A DNA stretch of 64,000 nt from Planctomycetota bacterium (GTDB lineage Bacteria > Planctomycetota > Phycisphaerae > UBA1845 > UTPLA1), in assembly GCA_003576905.1 (NCBI GenBank), contig QEVG01000011.1:1-64000 (forward strand), written 5' to 3'. The position numbers and the translations under genes were made by a program. Position 1 is the first letter of the stretch; each line of letters starts with the position of its first letter. The notes beneath the pieces were generated by a model. That model did not search any database. It was not told the DNA's origin and saw nothing but the letters and a program-made list of their open reading frames with translations. This document shows positions 39,222 through 46,849 of this stretch, one piece after another.

Positions 39222-40388
39222 TCAGTAAGAAGTTCCCCTCCACGTGATCGGGTCCTTTCGGTGCAGCCGAATCGCCGCGCGGATGCACACCCAGATGAGC
39301 ATGGCGCTTCCCAGCGGATGGAGCAGCGCGTACTTCCCGTGCGTATCCGCTGTGCGATAAATGACCAGCGCCAGGGCCGTCGAAACGAAAAGATGAAACG
39401 CCGCCGCGCCCATCCAGTATTCCCGCAGCGGCACGTCAATGCCCGCCTGGCCCAGCGCCGGAAACAGCACGAGCACGCCCAGGGGCAGCAGCGACACGAA
39501 CTGAAGCGCGTTGATCGTCACGAGCAGCCGCGGGATCGTCTTGATCCCCCCGATGAACGTCCGTGTGATGCCCCGGATCGTCGCCGTGAGCGTCCCGTAG
39601 TGCCGCTGGGTAAAAAGGTCGGGCGTCATGAGGAACGAGACTTTCTGCCCGGCGCGCTTGGCGATGCGCACAAGCTCGCTGTCCTCGTCGTAGGTCCGGA
39701 TGACGCAGCCGTGCCCGCCGATCGCCTCGTAGGAAGATCGCCGCGCCACCATCAGCGCGCTGCCCACCGCGTCGGGCCATTTTGGATCGCTCACCTTGCG
39801 CGGGTCGTACCAGGCAAAGGTCACCGCCCCGAGGAGCGGAACAAGCAGCCGCTCCCAGAACTTGAAGATCTGCGGCTTGCCCATGACCGCGACCCAGTCG
39901 GCCGCGTTCGACGAAAGGTGATGCACCAGGGATTTCATGCAGGCCGGCGCGAGGTGAAGATCGCTGTCGACGAACGCCACGTATTCGCTCGTTAGCAGCC
40001 CGCGCACCTCGTGAACCGCGTGCGGCTTGCCGTACAGCCCGTCGGGAAGCGCGGAGATGTTCACGAGCTGGATTTCGGGATGCCCGGCCCGCATCACCTC
40101 GACCTGCGCCGCCGTGCCGTCGGTCGATCGGTCATTGACGACGATGATCCGCTTGTGCGGATAATCCTGCGCGAGGATCGACTCGAGACATTTCCGGATG
40201 TGACCCTCTTCATCCTTCACCGGCACGACGATATCGAGCGTTGGCCAGCTTGCCATCTGCACCCGCTCAAGCCTCGGGCTGCCCTGCACCCGGAGCATGC
40301 GAAGTGTCTGCACGAGGGCGACGCACAGCGAGAGAATCCCCCCCGCATAGGCCACAAGTAGAACGATATTCAAGATCGCGAAGTCCAT
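39222..40388 (-). CDS. Membrane-bound family 2 glycosyltransferase
   Basis: A 388-residue protein. Hydrophobic segment at the N-terminus (IVLLVAYAGGILSLCVAL), then a GT2 domain: LDIVVPVKDEEGHIRKCLESIL, IIVVNDRSTDGT, EYVAFVDSDLHL and GHGCVIRTYDEDSELVRIA. It ends with several hydrophobic segments (INALQFVSLLPLGVLVLF, FHLFVSTALALVIY, LIWVCIRAAIRL). It is of the polysaccharide or hopanoid-associated glycosyltransferase type. It probably works with the GT-C gene downstream, from which it is separated by about 200 bases. Confidence 0.8.
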   Translation of the reverse strand: MDFAILNIVLLVAYAGGILSLCVALVQTLRMLRVQGSPRLERVQMASWPTLDIVVPVKDEEGHIRKCLESILAQDYPHKRIIVVNDRSTDGTAAQVEVMRAGHPEIQLVNISALPDGLYGKPHAVHEVRGLLTSEYVAFVDSDLHLAPACMKSLVHHLSSNAADWVAVMGKPQIFKFWERLLVPLLGAVTFAWYDPRKVSDPKWPDAVGSALMVARRSSYEAIGGHGCVIRTYDEDSELVRIAKRAGQKVSFLMTPDLFTQRHYGTLTATIRGITRTFIGGIKTIPRLLVTINALQFVSLLPLGVLVLFPALGQAGIDVPLREYWMGAAAFHLFVSTALALVIYRTADTHGKYALLHPLGSAMLIWVCIRAAIRLHRKDPITWRGTSY

Positions 40389-40883
40389 GCGTTTGAACAG
40401 ATCACCCGCGGCCGCGCCGGATGGCTCGCCGCCTTATCCCTGCCTGATGCGCCTGCTCGGATGGCAGGCGCCGCTTGTACGCGCGCGGCCGAGCCGCCGC
40501 TGCGCCAGTGTGCATCTCCAATTGGCTGACACGCACCGCTGAACTCCCGCAGCCTGGCCGCCATTCCGGCTGCAAGCAACATCCACCCGGCGGGCACACG
40601 TCCCGCACTTCCCGGCCAGGCCGCCGGTGGCCATTGACCCAGACCTGCGCGACCAAAACAGCACGGCCGCATCGCCTGCGCGACATTCCAGCGACCGGGG
40701 GCATGACCGATCGATCCCCGTCTGCCGGGCATGCATATTCCGCGGCGTTGCCGCCTGATGAGACGCGATATTCAGGCTAGTCCGTCCGCAAAAAGGTGTC
40801 AAACCAGCGGACCGACGGGCAAAGTCGGGCTGCGCAAGTGCATGCCGCCGCGAAGGCTGAGCGAATCCGTCGCGGCCGCAGGT
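40389..40883. other. Intergenic stretch before tRNA-Pro without a supported gene
   Basis: Nearly 500 bases without a convincing gene. An imperfect stem is formed by GTCCGTCCGC at 40780-40789 and GCGGACCGAC at 40807-40816 (nine of ten pairs). I found no tmRNA, RNase P or SRP signatures. Confidence 0.4.
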
Positions 40884-40912
40884 TTGACAGCCCGGGGGCA
40901 AAGGGATGTAAT
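40884..40912 (+). promoter_or_regulatory. Sigma-70-type promoter of tRNA-Pro
   Basis: TTGACA at 40884-40889 is a perfect -35 box, followed by 17 bases and TGTAAT at 40907-40912 as -10. The tRNA starts 27 bases later, which fits a short leader. Confidence 0.7.
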
Positions 40913-40938
40913 AGCCCGACTGCGGCAAGACCGCCGCC

Positions 40939-41014
40939 CGGGGCGTAGCTCAGCCTGGTCTAGAGCGTCTGCATGGGGTGCAGAAGGTCGCTAGTTCGAA
41001 TCTAGTCGCCCCGA
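40939..41014 (+). tRNA. tRNA-Pro (anticodon GGG)
   Basis: All four stems can be drawn. Acceptor CGGGGCG pairs with CGCCCCG, with A as the discriminator base. The anticodon stem TCTGC/GCAGA holds the loop ATGGGGT, so the anticodon is GGG. The T arm is GCTAG-TTCGAAT-CTAGT with a G-U end pair. No CCA is encoded. Its 3' end is the likely attachment site of the element to the right, and the serine recombinase gene overlaps its last bases. Confidence 0.92.
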
Positions 41015-42480
41015 GTTTGACTCGAAATCAACCCTTCGATGAGCACGTCGAAGGGCTTATTCACTTCATAGCAGAGAGTTGCGCCGTCGAGCGTGAAGTT
41101 CGAAAACACGATTTCGAGCAGTTGACGTTTTGCGGCGTAATCGGCCGAAAGCCATTTCTCGACAAGGGCTTGCGAAAGTTCGAAAACCCTGATCGCCAAT
41201 TCAGCCTGTTCGCCGCGGTCTCGGTTCGCAGCTTCGACGCGGAGTGATGCGGCCGCGATCTTGTCGCGGAGTTCCGTGGACTTGCGGGCGAAGGTGTCGG
41301 CGTCGACTTCGTCGAGCAGGCGGAGGTTGAGCAACCGGTCCTGTTGCTGTTGAAGCAGCGTTATCTCGCGCTGCGACACGTCGGATTGCGTGGATGCCTC
41401 GGCTCGTTCTCGCTTCGACCATTCGCGCAGGGCGTTCGAGAACCAGTCGCGGACGGTGTCGGGCTGCTTGATCGAGCGGAAGACGGCGAGGACCTGCTCG
41501 TCCAGCTTCGCCTCGTTGAGGCGAATCTGCGGATGCCCGGGCGCGAGCTTGTACATCGTGCAGCGGTAATAGACGTATTGCTTGCCGGTCGAGGGCTTGA
41601 CCACTTGCTCGCCCGTGATGAGGTTGCCGCAGTGGCCGCAGCGGATGAGGCCGCCGGCGTAGGTCAGCTCGTGCGAGCGGTAGGTCTTGCCGCCGAGCAG
41701 GACCTGCACGCGGTCCCAGGTCGCCCGATCGACGAGCGGCTTGTGCTTGCCGGGATACCACTGCCCGCCGTATTCGACTTCGCCCAGGTAGCACCGGTCA
41801 CGGAGGATCGCGTACACCGAGCTTCGCGGGAAGCGGGGAGAAGAGGGGCGGTATGTCAGCACTTCATCAGCAAGCCGGGCGATGAGCTGATCGATGGTCA
41901 GCGGCTCGTAGGCGTAGAGGTGAAAGATTCGCCGAACGGTTTCGGCGCGTGACGGATCGACTTCGATGACGCCGCGGCCGTCCTTGCGGACGTTCCTGTA
42001 GCCGTAGGGGGCGGCGCCGACGAACCAGCCTTCCTGGACGCGACGTTGATGCCCCTCGCGGACATCGACCGATTGCTGCTCCGTGTAAAACGAAGCCATG
42101 TTCGCCAACGTGCGCCGCATCATGCGGCCGGCGGGATTGTTGTCGGTCGGCTGCGAGACGGAGACGAAGGCAAGGCCGTGCTCGCTTTCCAGCCGTTCCA
42201 GTTCGACGTAATCGAACAGATTGCGGACGGCGCGATCGACCTTGTAGAACAGCAGCGCGTCGAGCTGCTCGGCGTTTTTCTTGGCGAAGGCGATCAGTTC
42301 CTTGAACGTCTTGCGTTCATCCCGCTTGCTCGCGGTCTCGGCGATGCGGAACAGGCGGACGATTTCGCCGTCGGTCGAAGCGGCATAGCGTTTAAGCGCG
42401 TCCTCCTGCACCGCCAGCGAGAAGCCCTCGCGTTCCTGCTCCCGGCTTGATACCCGCGCCAACGCAACGTACCGCTTCAT
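41002..42480 (-). CDS. Large serine recombinase (integrase)
   Basis: A 492-residue protein. The N-terminal catalytic domain starts YVALARVSSREQEREGFSL with the nucleophilic serine near residue 11, then DALLFYKVDRAVRNLFD and RRTLANMASFYTEQQS with the catalytic arginines. A recombinase domain follows (AAPYGYRNVRKDGRGVIEVDP) and a zinc-ribbon (LIRCGHCGNLITGE, with a later YYRCTMYKLAPGH) and coiled coil. Unusually, its last codons (QTRGD then TAG) are antisense to the 3' end of tRNA-Pro. It most likely drives integration and excision of the element at that site. Confidence 0.9.
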   Translation of the reverse strand: MKRYVALARVSSREQEREGFSLAVQEDALKRYAASTDGEIVRLFRIAETASKRDERKTFKELIAFAKKNAEQLDALLFYKVDRAVRNLFDYVELERLESEHGLAFVSVSQPTDNNPAGRMMRRTLANMASFYTEQQSVDVREGHQRRVQEGWFVGAAPYGYRNVRKDGRGVIEVDPSRAETVRRIFHLYAYEPLTIDQLIARLADEVLTYRPSSPRFPRSSVYAILRDRCYLGEVEYGGQWYPGKHKPLVDRATWDRVQVLLGGKTYRSHELTYAGGLIRCGHCGNLITGEQVVKPSTGKQYVYYRCTMYKLAPGHPQIRLNEAKLDEQVLAVFRSIKQPDTVRDWFSNALREWSKRERAEASTQSDVSQREITLLQQQQDRLLNLRLLDEVDADTFARKSTELRDKIAAASLRVEAANRDRGEQAELAIRVFELSQALVEKWLSADYAAKRQLLEIVFSNFTLDGATLCYEVNKPFDVLIEGLISSQTRGD

Positions 42481-42483
42481 GAC

Positions 42484-42699
42484 TCATCCCCGCGACAAGA
42501 CCTCGAACAAACGACCGACGTTGGTGAGGATTCTAACGGCGTCGTCTACGGTCATCGAGTCGCGGTAGAAGGGCTGCCACGTCGCCAGCGTCTCGCGGAT
42601 CAACGCCGGAGTGATCCAGGCCGGCGCGCTCTCCGGCACCGTGATGCCATCATGCAACGGCCTGCGGCGGGATCGGGTTTCGGGGTTGGCGGGACGCAT
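42484..42699 (-). CDS. Short conserved protein of the recombinase operon
   Basis: A 71-residue protein read from ATG 42699 (MRPANPETRSRRRPLHDGI). Its core ESAPAWITPALIRETLATWQPFYRDSMTVDDAVRILTNVGRLFEVL is a small helical module that looks like those found beside planctomycete recombinases. It stops three bases before the recombinase start and is likely coupled. A start at 42717 is also possible. Function unknown. Confidence 0.65.
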   Translation of the reverse strand: MRPANPETRSRRRPLHDGITVPESAPAWITPALIRETLATWQPFYRDSMTVDDAVRILTNVGRLFEVLSRG

Positions 42700-42790
42700 G
42701 GCGACAAATCCGAGCATGAACAGGGGAGGGCAGGCGAGGCGAGGGCAGGGACCGAACGCATGTCGGCGACCGGCACATCGCGGTCGTTCG

Positions 42791-43603
42791 TCAGTTCGAG
42801 GAACCTCCGTTTGGTGGTACGGCCGTCCATGGCGAGCCGCAGCCATTCGATGGCACCATCCGATCCTTGAGCCGCCGGTACGCCGCGTTGACCTCCTTGA
42901 AGCGAGTGACGGCGAGATCGACCAGGTGCGGGGGGACGTGCTGGCCGCCGAAACGATCCGGATGGTATTTCATGCAGCAATCGCGGTAGGCGGCCTTGAC
43001 CGATTCCCATGAAGCGTCCCGGCCCAATGCCAGCGTGGCGAGATCTGCGTCGCAAGCGGCTGCTTCGGTCTCGCTTCTTGCGCGCTCTGCCTCGCGCTCC
43101 GCCACTTTCTCAGCAGCCGACATCAGAGAGGCGACGGTCCTATCGCACTCGTCCTTGAGGTGTCCGAGGCAAAACTCCCGCAGTCGTGGCGACACTCGCA
43201 CGAAGGACGCCACGTCAAACTTCAGGCATACGACGGTCTCGTCTTCGGTATCCCCGACATAACAACATGCCGAGGCGAAAACGGGCACTTCGGACCAGCC
43301 GACCTTGCGCGCCGCGGGCAGCCGCGTGATGTTCCAGTCCCCGCGCCAGTAAATGGCGCCGTACTCCTCGTTCTGATCCTTGAGGACATCGTAACCCCCG
43401 TGATAGAGGATTCTCCCGATGCCGGCCAGCGCGACCGGGAGCGACACCGGCACCAAAGTCGCCGCCTTCCATTCCAAGGCGTCGCGTTTGGCGCAAAGCC
43501 GTTGGTACCATTTGCGAACTGCGCGGCAGCCCCATATTGCCGTGAACAATGGTACGACGGCAAACGTCAACAGCACCAAGAACATCGCCAGAAGATCAGC
43601 CAT
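42791..43603 (-). CDS. Membrane-anchored DnaJ-domain protein
   Basis: A 270-residue protein. ATG at 43603 gives an N-terminal membrane segment (LLAMFLVLLTFAVVPLFTAIWG). A central region follows that has no recognised domain. The J domain is at the C-terminus: LALGRDASWESVKAAYRDCCMKYHPDRFGG, with the HPD motif, then FKEVNAAYRRLKDR. The order (membrane anchor first, J domain last) is the reverse of a classical DnaJ. It lies in the transfer operon. It may recruit DnaK to the conjugation machinery, which is inference. Confidence 0.7.
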   Translation of the reverse strand: MADLLAMFLVLLTFAVVPLFTAIWGCRAVRKWYQRLCAKRDALEWKAATLVPVSLPVALAGIGRILYHGGYDVLKDQNEEYGAIYWRGDWNITRLPAARKVGWSEVPVFASACCYVGDTEDETVVCLKFDVASFVRVSPRLREFCLGHLKDECDRTVASLMSAAEKVAEREAERARSETEAAACDADLATLALGRDASWESVKAAYRDCCMKYHPDRFGGQHVPPHLVDLAVTRFKEVNAAYRRLKDRMVPSNGCGSPWTAVPPNGGSSN

Positions 43604-43638
43604 GCGACACACACACACTGTTCAGCAATTGGCTGACA

Positions 43639-43797
43639 TCACTTGCCGAATACCCGCCGGATGAGATCGAGCGCCGTCTTCTGAGCATCGGGGTTGTTAA
43701 CGAAGAATCGCCCGACCGGGATGATGACGTACTTGAACAGCAGATAGTAGAAACCCACCACCATCACGAAATAAACGAATCCCAGTATCTGTTCCAT
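43639..43797 (-). CDS. Single-pass membrane peptide, 52 residues
   Basis: Reads MEQILGFVYFVMVVGFYYLLF, then KYVIIPVGRFFVNNPDAQKT, and ends LIRRVFGK. One membrane helix with a basic C-terminus. It lies three bases from the start-side neighbour and is co-directional. No family was recognised. The clean frame and operon position support it. Confidence 0.6.
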   Translation of the reverse strand: MEQILGFVYFVMVVGFYYLLFKYVIIPVGRFFVNNPDAQKTALDLIRRVFGK

Positions 43798-43800
43798 GTT

Positions 43801-44094
43801 TCACTCCTTGTCCATTTGCGGCGGCTCGGGCTCGCGCCCGCCGCCCTGCGCCACCAATTCCAACCGCTCCTGGAGAATCGACTTGGGCTCCTCGTCGTGG
43901 TCGCGGTCGGCCGCGCGCCGGGCCTCCGCCACCTCTCCGGGCGTCCGCGTGCCGTAGAGGCCGTATTGTGCCGGTTGCGCCACGTTGCTCTCGTTGAAAA
44001 ACGCCCCGCGCAGCTCGGCGAGGCCCTGCCGCCACATGGCTTCCGCGTGGCCGGCGCCGATCTTGGGTTTTACGTCGTCCTGGTTTCGTCTCAT
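43801..44094 (-). CDS. Charged 97-residue protein of the transfer operon
   Basis: A hydrophilic protein (GAGHAEAMWRQGLAELRGAFFNE at the start, a charged tail EPPQMDKE). It has no membrane segment and no recognised domain. It is 24 bases downstream of the membrane protein gene and three bases upstream of the 52-residue membrane peptide. It may be a small accessory or coupling factor, without direct evidence. Confidence 0.6.
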   Translation of the reverse strand: MRRNQDDVKPKIGAGHAEAMWRQGLAELRGAFFNESNVAQPAQYGLYGTRTPGEVAEARRAADRDHDEEPKSILQERLELVAQGGGREPEPPQMDKE

Positions 44095-44118
44095 GAATGA
44101 CTCCTCGCGTTGAATGGA

Positions 44119-44709
44119 TTACTCGCCGCGCAGGTCGCGGAACTGATCGACGATGTCCTTCTGGTCGATCGCCGCGTCGTGCATGTCGAGCACGCGGCGA
44201 TGTTCGTAGCCGACGCTGAGATTGACGGTGAGGGAGTGGGCCAGTCCGGCGACCAGCAAGAACGCGCCGAGTGGTTCACTCACCGAAAGCGTGAGCGCGC
44301 CGATAACCAGCACGATCAATGGTTCGATCGCCAGCTTGACCGTCCGCTCGCCCATCCGGCCGAAGAGCCGCATGGCTCGCGGATACCCGGAGTAGTAGGT
44401 ATGGACGCGCGGCCCGCCGCGCCGGCGTGCCAGCAGCCCCCGGATACGTATGAATAGGCACATGCCGAGATACGCGACTAGGAACAGGTACAGCGGCGTT
44501 ACGTCGTGTTCCGGCCAGAACAGCGTGCAGAACGGGACGATCAGCAGCACTGCGGCGGCTTGGATGCCCAGGTAGCGCTCGCCGATCGTGGCCGGTTTGT
44601 GGAGGAAGACCTCGACCGACGCCGACATGGCGCTGGCGATGAACACGATCCAGCCGAGGAACGCCCGGGACTGTGACAGACCGCCCTGTTGCTGCTGATC
44701 CTGAAACAT
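44119..44709 (-). CDS. Multi-pass membrane protein beside the coupling protein
   Basis: A 196-residue protein with about four hydrophobic segments (FLGWIVFIASAMSASVEVFL, LGIQAAAVLLIVPFCTLFW, LYLFLVAYLGMCLFI, EPLIVLVIGALTLSV, plus PLGAFLLVAGLAHSLTV). It is not a recognised family. It lies directly downstream of the coupling protein gene, which lacks its own membrane anchor, so it could supply the anchor. That is inference. Confidence 0.6.
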   Translation of the reverse strand: MFQDQQQQGGLSQSRAFLGWIVFIASAMSASVEVFLHKPATIGERYLGIQAAAVLLIVPFCTLFWPEHDVTPLYLFLVAYLGMCLFIRIRGLLARRRGGPRVHTYYSGYPRAMRLFGRMGERTVKLAIEPLIVLVIGALTLSVSEPLGAFLLVAGLAHSLTVNLSVGYEHRRVLDMHDAAIDQKDIVDQFRDLRGE

Positions 44710-44804
44710 CGCTTTGCTTCCTTGTCGTCTTCTTGCTCGCTGCGCGCACCGCCCCCGCGGACGGTCGCTGCCGTCTTCCTTCGATTCCTGGAATCAATGC
44801 ACCA

Positions 44805-46313
44805 TCAATGTCGCTGCCGGAATGTCACGGGCAGCCAGGTGCGGCCTGAGCCGCGGAATACTCTCCCATTCTGAAACACGATGCCGTCCACTTCCCAGCC
44901 GTGCGCCGGCCCCCCGGTGCGGAGCCGCGTGAACGCCGCCGGCTGGACTTCGTATTCGTAGCTCTCGGAGAACCCCGCGCTCGTGTGTCCGACCGGACCG
45001 AATACCGGCAGGCCGAGCATGGCGTTCATGTTGTCTTCCGGCGAGTAGGTGTTGTTGCCGTTGGCGAACAGTTGCTTCGAGCGGCCGATCAGGCTGGCTG
45101 ACCACTCCGGCGTCTTGTCCGTACAAGCGTGAAAGACCTTTGTGTTCAGGCATTGAAACAACGAGTGCGCCTCGTTCTGACCCTTGTCGCCGCCGCCCAG
45201 CGCAGCGTAGAAGTTTGTGGTGCTCTGTGACAGGTACACGGTCGCACACCGTGCCGAGCGACACGTGCTTTGAAACTGAAAGTCATACGAGGTCGTGAAC
45301 AGTTGCGCCTCGTCAGCCCAGAGAAACACGGGCCGCGGATTGGCCGCCGCGTCACGGCGCTCGATGCTGCGCATGAACGAATATTTCCACAGCACCTGGG
45401 CGAACTGCCCGACTTCCGCGTACTCTTTCACCGGCAGGTCGATAAGGATGATCTTTCCCTCTTCAACGGCCTTGGGCGTCACATTGGTGTCTTTGCAGAA
45501 CAACTCGCGCAGTACGCCGCGATTCAAAACGTCGGCCATCGACGTAAAGGTCGCCATGACGACGCTGCGCGTCTTGTCGCTCAGGTTCGGCCACTCCAGC
45601 AGGAAGAAGTCGGCGACGATGCCGAAGTCATGCTTCTGCCGCTCGGACTTTTCGCGCCGGTCCGCTTCCTTGAGGCAGTGGAAGCAGAATGACCGCTCCT
45701 GCCATCCTTTATCGTTGATCTGCGCCGACGAGGTCGGCGCCGAAAGACACAGCCGCACTAGGTCCGGCACCGACACGCGGCCTGTGGCCAAGGCCAACAG
45801 ATCGACCAGGTTGCGCATCAGTTGTCGATTGGTTCGACGCCAGAAGCTTTCGTCGCCGCGTCCGCCTTCCGTGCCCGAGTTGCGTTCCACGACTTCGAGC
45901 ACGTTAGCAAACAGGTTGACGATGCTCTCGGTATGACCGGCGCCGTCACCGGTGCGATTGAGTTCGAAGTCGAGAAAATTGAAGCGCAGGTCGGCCCGTT
46001 CACTTGGCGCAAAGACCAGAAGATCATCAAGACGGCCGGCTTCCTGGCAATACCGCTCCCATAGCGCCCGCTCGTCGGCCTTGGCCGTCAACACCAGCCC
46101 GCCGAATCCGGCGGCAAGATACGAACGTGCGATCGCCGCACCGGAGCCGCTGGTCTTGCCCGATCCCGTCGCGCCGAGGATCAGCGTCCCTTCAACCGCG
46201 TCGCGGAGCATCCACGCGTCGTCGCGCGTCCAGCGCAGGAGCGGCGTGGACAGTTCCCACTTTGCGATTGGCGCTCGGCGCTTGCTCATTCTTCGCCAGA
46301 GTGACGTGAGCAT
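44805..46313 (-). CDS. Type IV coupling protein (VirD4/TraD-like)
   Basis: A 502-residue ATPase starting at ATG 46313, after GGACGAATC. Walker A is LILGATGSGKTS near residue 47. Walker B is PVFLWADEAQLFTTSYDFQF. Further family features are RNLVDLLALATG, IILIDLPVKEYAEVGQFAQVLWK and the sensor region TVYLSQSTTNFYAALGGGDKG. No membrane segment is seen at the N-terminus, unlike VirD4 and TrwB. It brings the relaxase-DNA complex to the secretion channel. A membrane-protein gene lies just downstream. Confidence 0.82.
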   Translation of the reverse strand: MLTSLWRRMSKRRAPIAKWELSTPLLRWTRDDAWMLRDAVEGTLILGATGSGKTSGSGAAIARSYLAAGFGGLVLTAKADERALWERYCQEAGRLDDLLVFAPSERADLRFNFLDFELNRTGDGAGHTESIVNLFANVLEVVERNSGTEGGRGDESFWRRTNRQLMRNLVDLLALATGRVSVPDLVRLCLSAPTSSAQINDKGWQERSFCFHCLKEADRREKSERQKHDFGIVADFFLLEWPNLSDKTRSVVMATFTSMADVLNRGVLRELFCKDTNVTPKAVEEGKIILIDLPVKEYAEVGQFAQVLWKYSFMRSIERRDAAANPRPVFLWADEAQLFTTSYDFQFQSTCRSARCATVYLSQSTTNFYAALGGGDKGQNEAHSLFQCLNTKVFHACTDKTPEWSASLIGRSKQLFANGNNTYSPEDNMNAMLGLPVFGPVGHTSAGFSESYEYEVQPAAFTRLRTGGPAHGWEVDGIVFQNGRVFRGSGRTWLPVTFRQRH

Positions 46314-46468
46314 GATTCGTCCTTTCGTTCCTGCATGATCTCGCCGTCGTGCGACTCGGAATTGCACAGGATGCGCTCCGCCGCGTCGCGTATAACGCTT
46401 CCGACGGCTCGGCAAGTCAGGCCGAGCAGGAGGTAGGTGCATGTCATTCCGTAAGGCAGTTCATTCAC
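46286..46468 (-). CDS. Small hydrophobic protein, 60 residues
   Basis: GTG at 46468 is preceded by GGGAGAAACGCC. The protein is VNELPYGMTCTYLLLGLTC with a short hydrophobic stretch, then a hydrophilic charged tail ending ERKDESCSRHSGEE. The stop falls 28 bases into the coupling protein gene. The ribosome site and operon position support it. Role unknown. Confidence 0.5.
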   Translation of the reverse strand: MNELPYGMTCTYLLLGLTCRAVGSVIRDAAERILCNSESHDGEIMQERKDESCSRHSGEE

Positions 46469-46512
46469 GGCGTTTCTCCCGGTTCCGTCGGCGCAGCGCC
46501 TCCGCCAACCGG

Positions 46513-46620
46513 CTACCTCTTTGCTCGCCCGCCGAGCACTACTGACAACACGCCGACGACCATGTGCAGCATGGCCATCAGCACGACGCCGACAATTCTC
46601 AAGGCAATTGCCATGTTCAT
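46513..46620 (-). CDS. Membrane micropeptide, 35 residues
   Basis: MNMAIALRIVGVVLMAMLHMV, then VGVLSVVLGGRAKR. One membrane helix with a basic end. GGAG lies just upstream; an inner ATG six bases later has the better spacing. Co-directional with its operon. Confidence 0.45.
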   Translation of the reverse strand: MNMAIALRIVGVVLMAMLHMVVGVLSVVLGGRAKR

Positions 46621-46734
46621 CTCCAACATCCTTGCGTATCACTCGGTCAACCCGCGCGAGGCGCGTTGAGATCATCGTGATCGTCCGGTCGTCGGATTCC
46701 CGAATGCGCTTCGCTGCATTCCGGCCGAAAGAAT

Positions 46735-46768
46735 CGTCGCGGCGCCCCGGCAGAAGAGCGCCGCGACG
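46735..46768 (-). terminator. Perfect 11-bp hairpin inside the transfer operon
   Basis: CGTCGCGGCGC at 46735-46745 pairs exactly with GCGCCGCGACG at 46758-46768. Read on the minus strand it is followed by ATTCTTT. It lies between the ParB-like gene and the small membrane genes, so it may be an attenuator. Confidence 0.55.
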
Positions 46769-46777
46769 CGCCACCCA

Positions 46778-46849
46778 TCAGCAGTCGGCGGAACCGCCGC
46801 CGGACAGGATGGCAAGCAGAACGGTCAATGCGACTCTCAGCGCTTTCAT
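46778..46849 (-). CDS. 23-residue peptide coupled to the ParB-like gene
   Basis: MKALRVALTVLLAILSGGGSADC, preceded by AGGAGTCGTTCCC. The start overlaps the stop of the ParB-like gene as ATGA. The sequence looks like a short signal or lipoprotein-type peptide. Very short, so moderate to low confidence. Confidence 0.35.
   Translation of the reverse strand: MKALRVALTVLLAILSGGGSADC

Noticed and set aside
40434-40928. Minus-strand frame before the tRNA gene
   Set aside because: No ribosome site, no domain, and it overlaps the tRNA promoter region.
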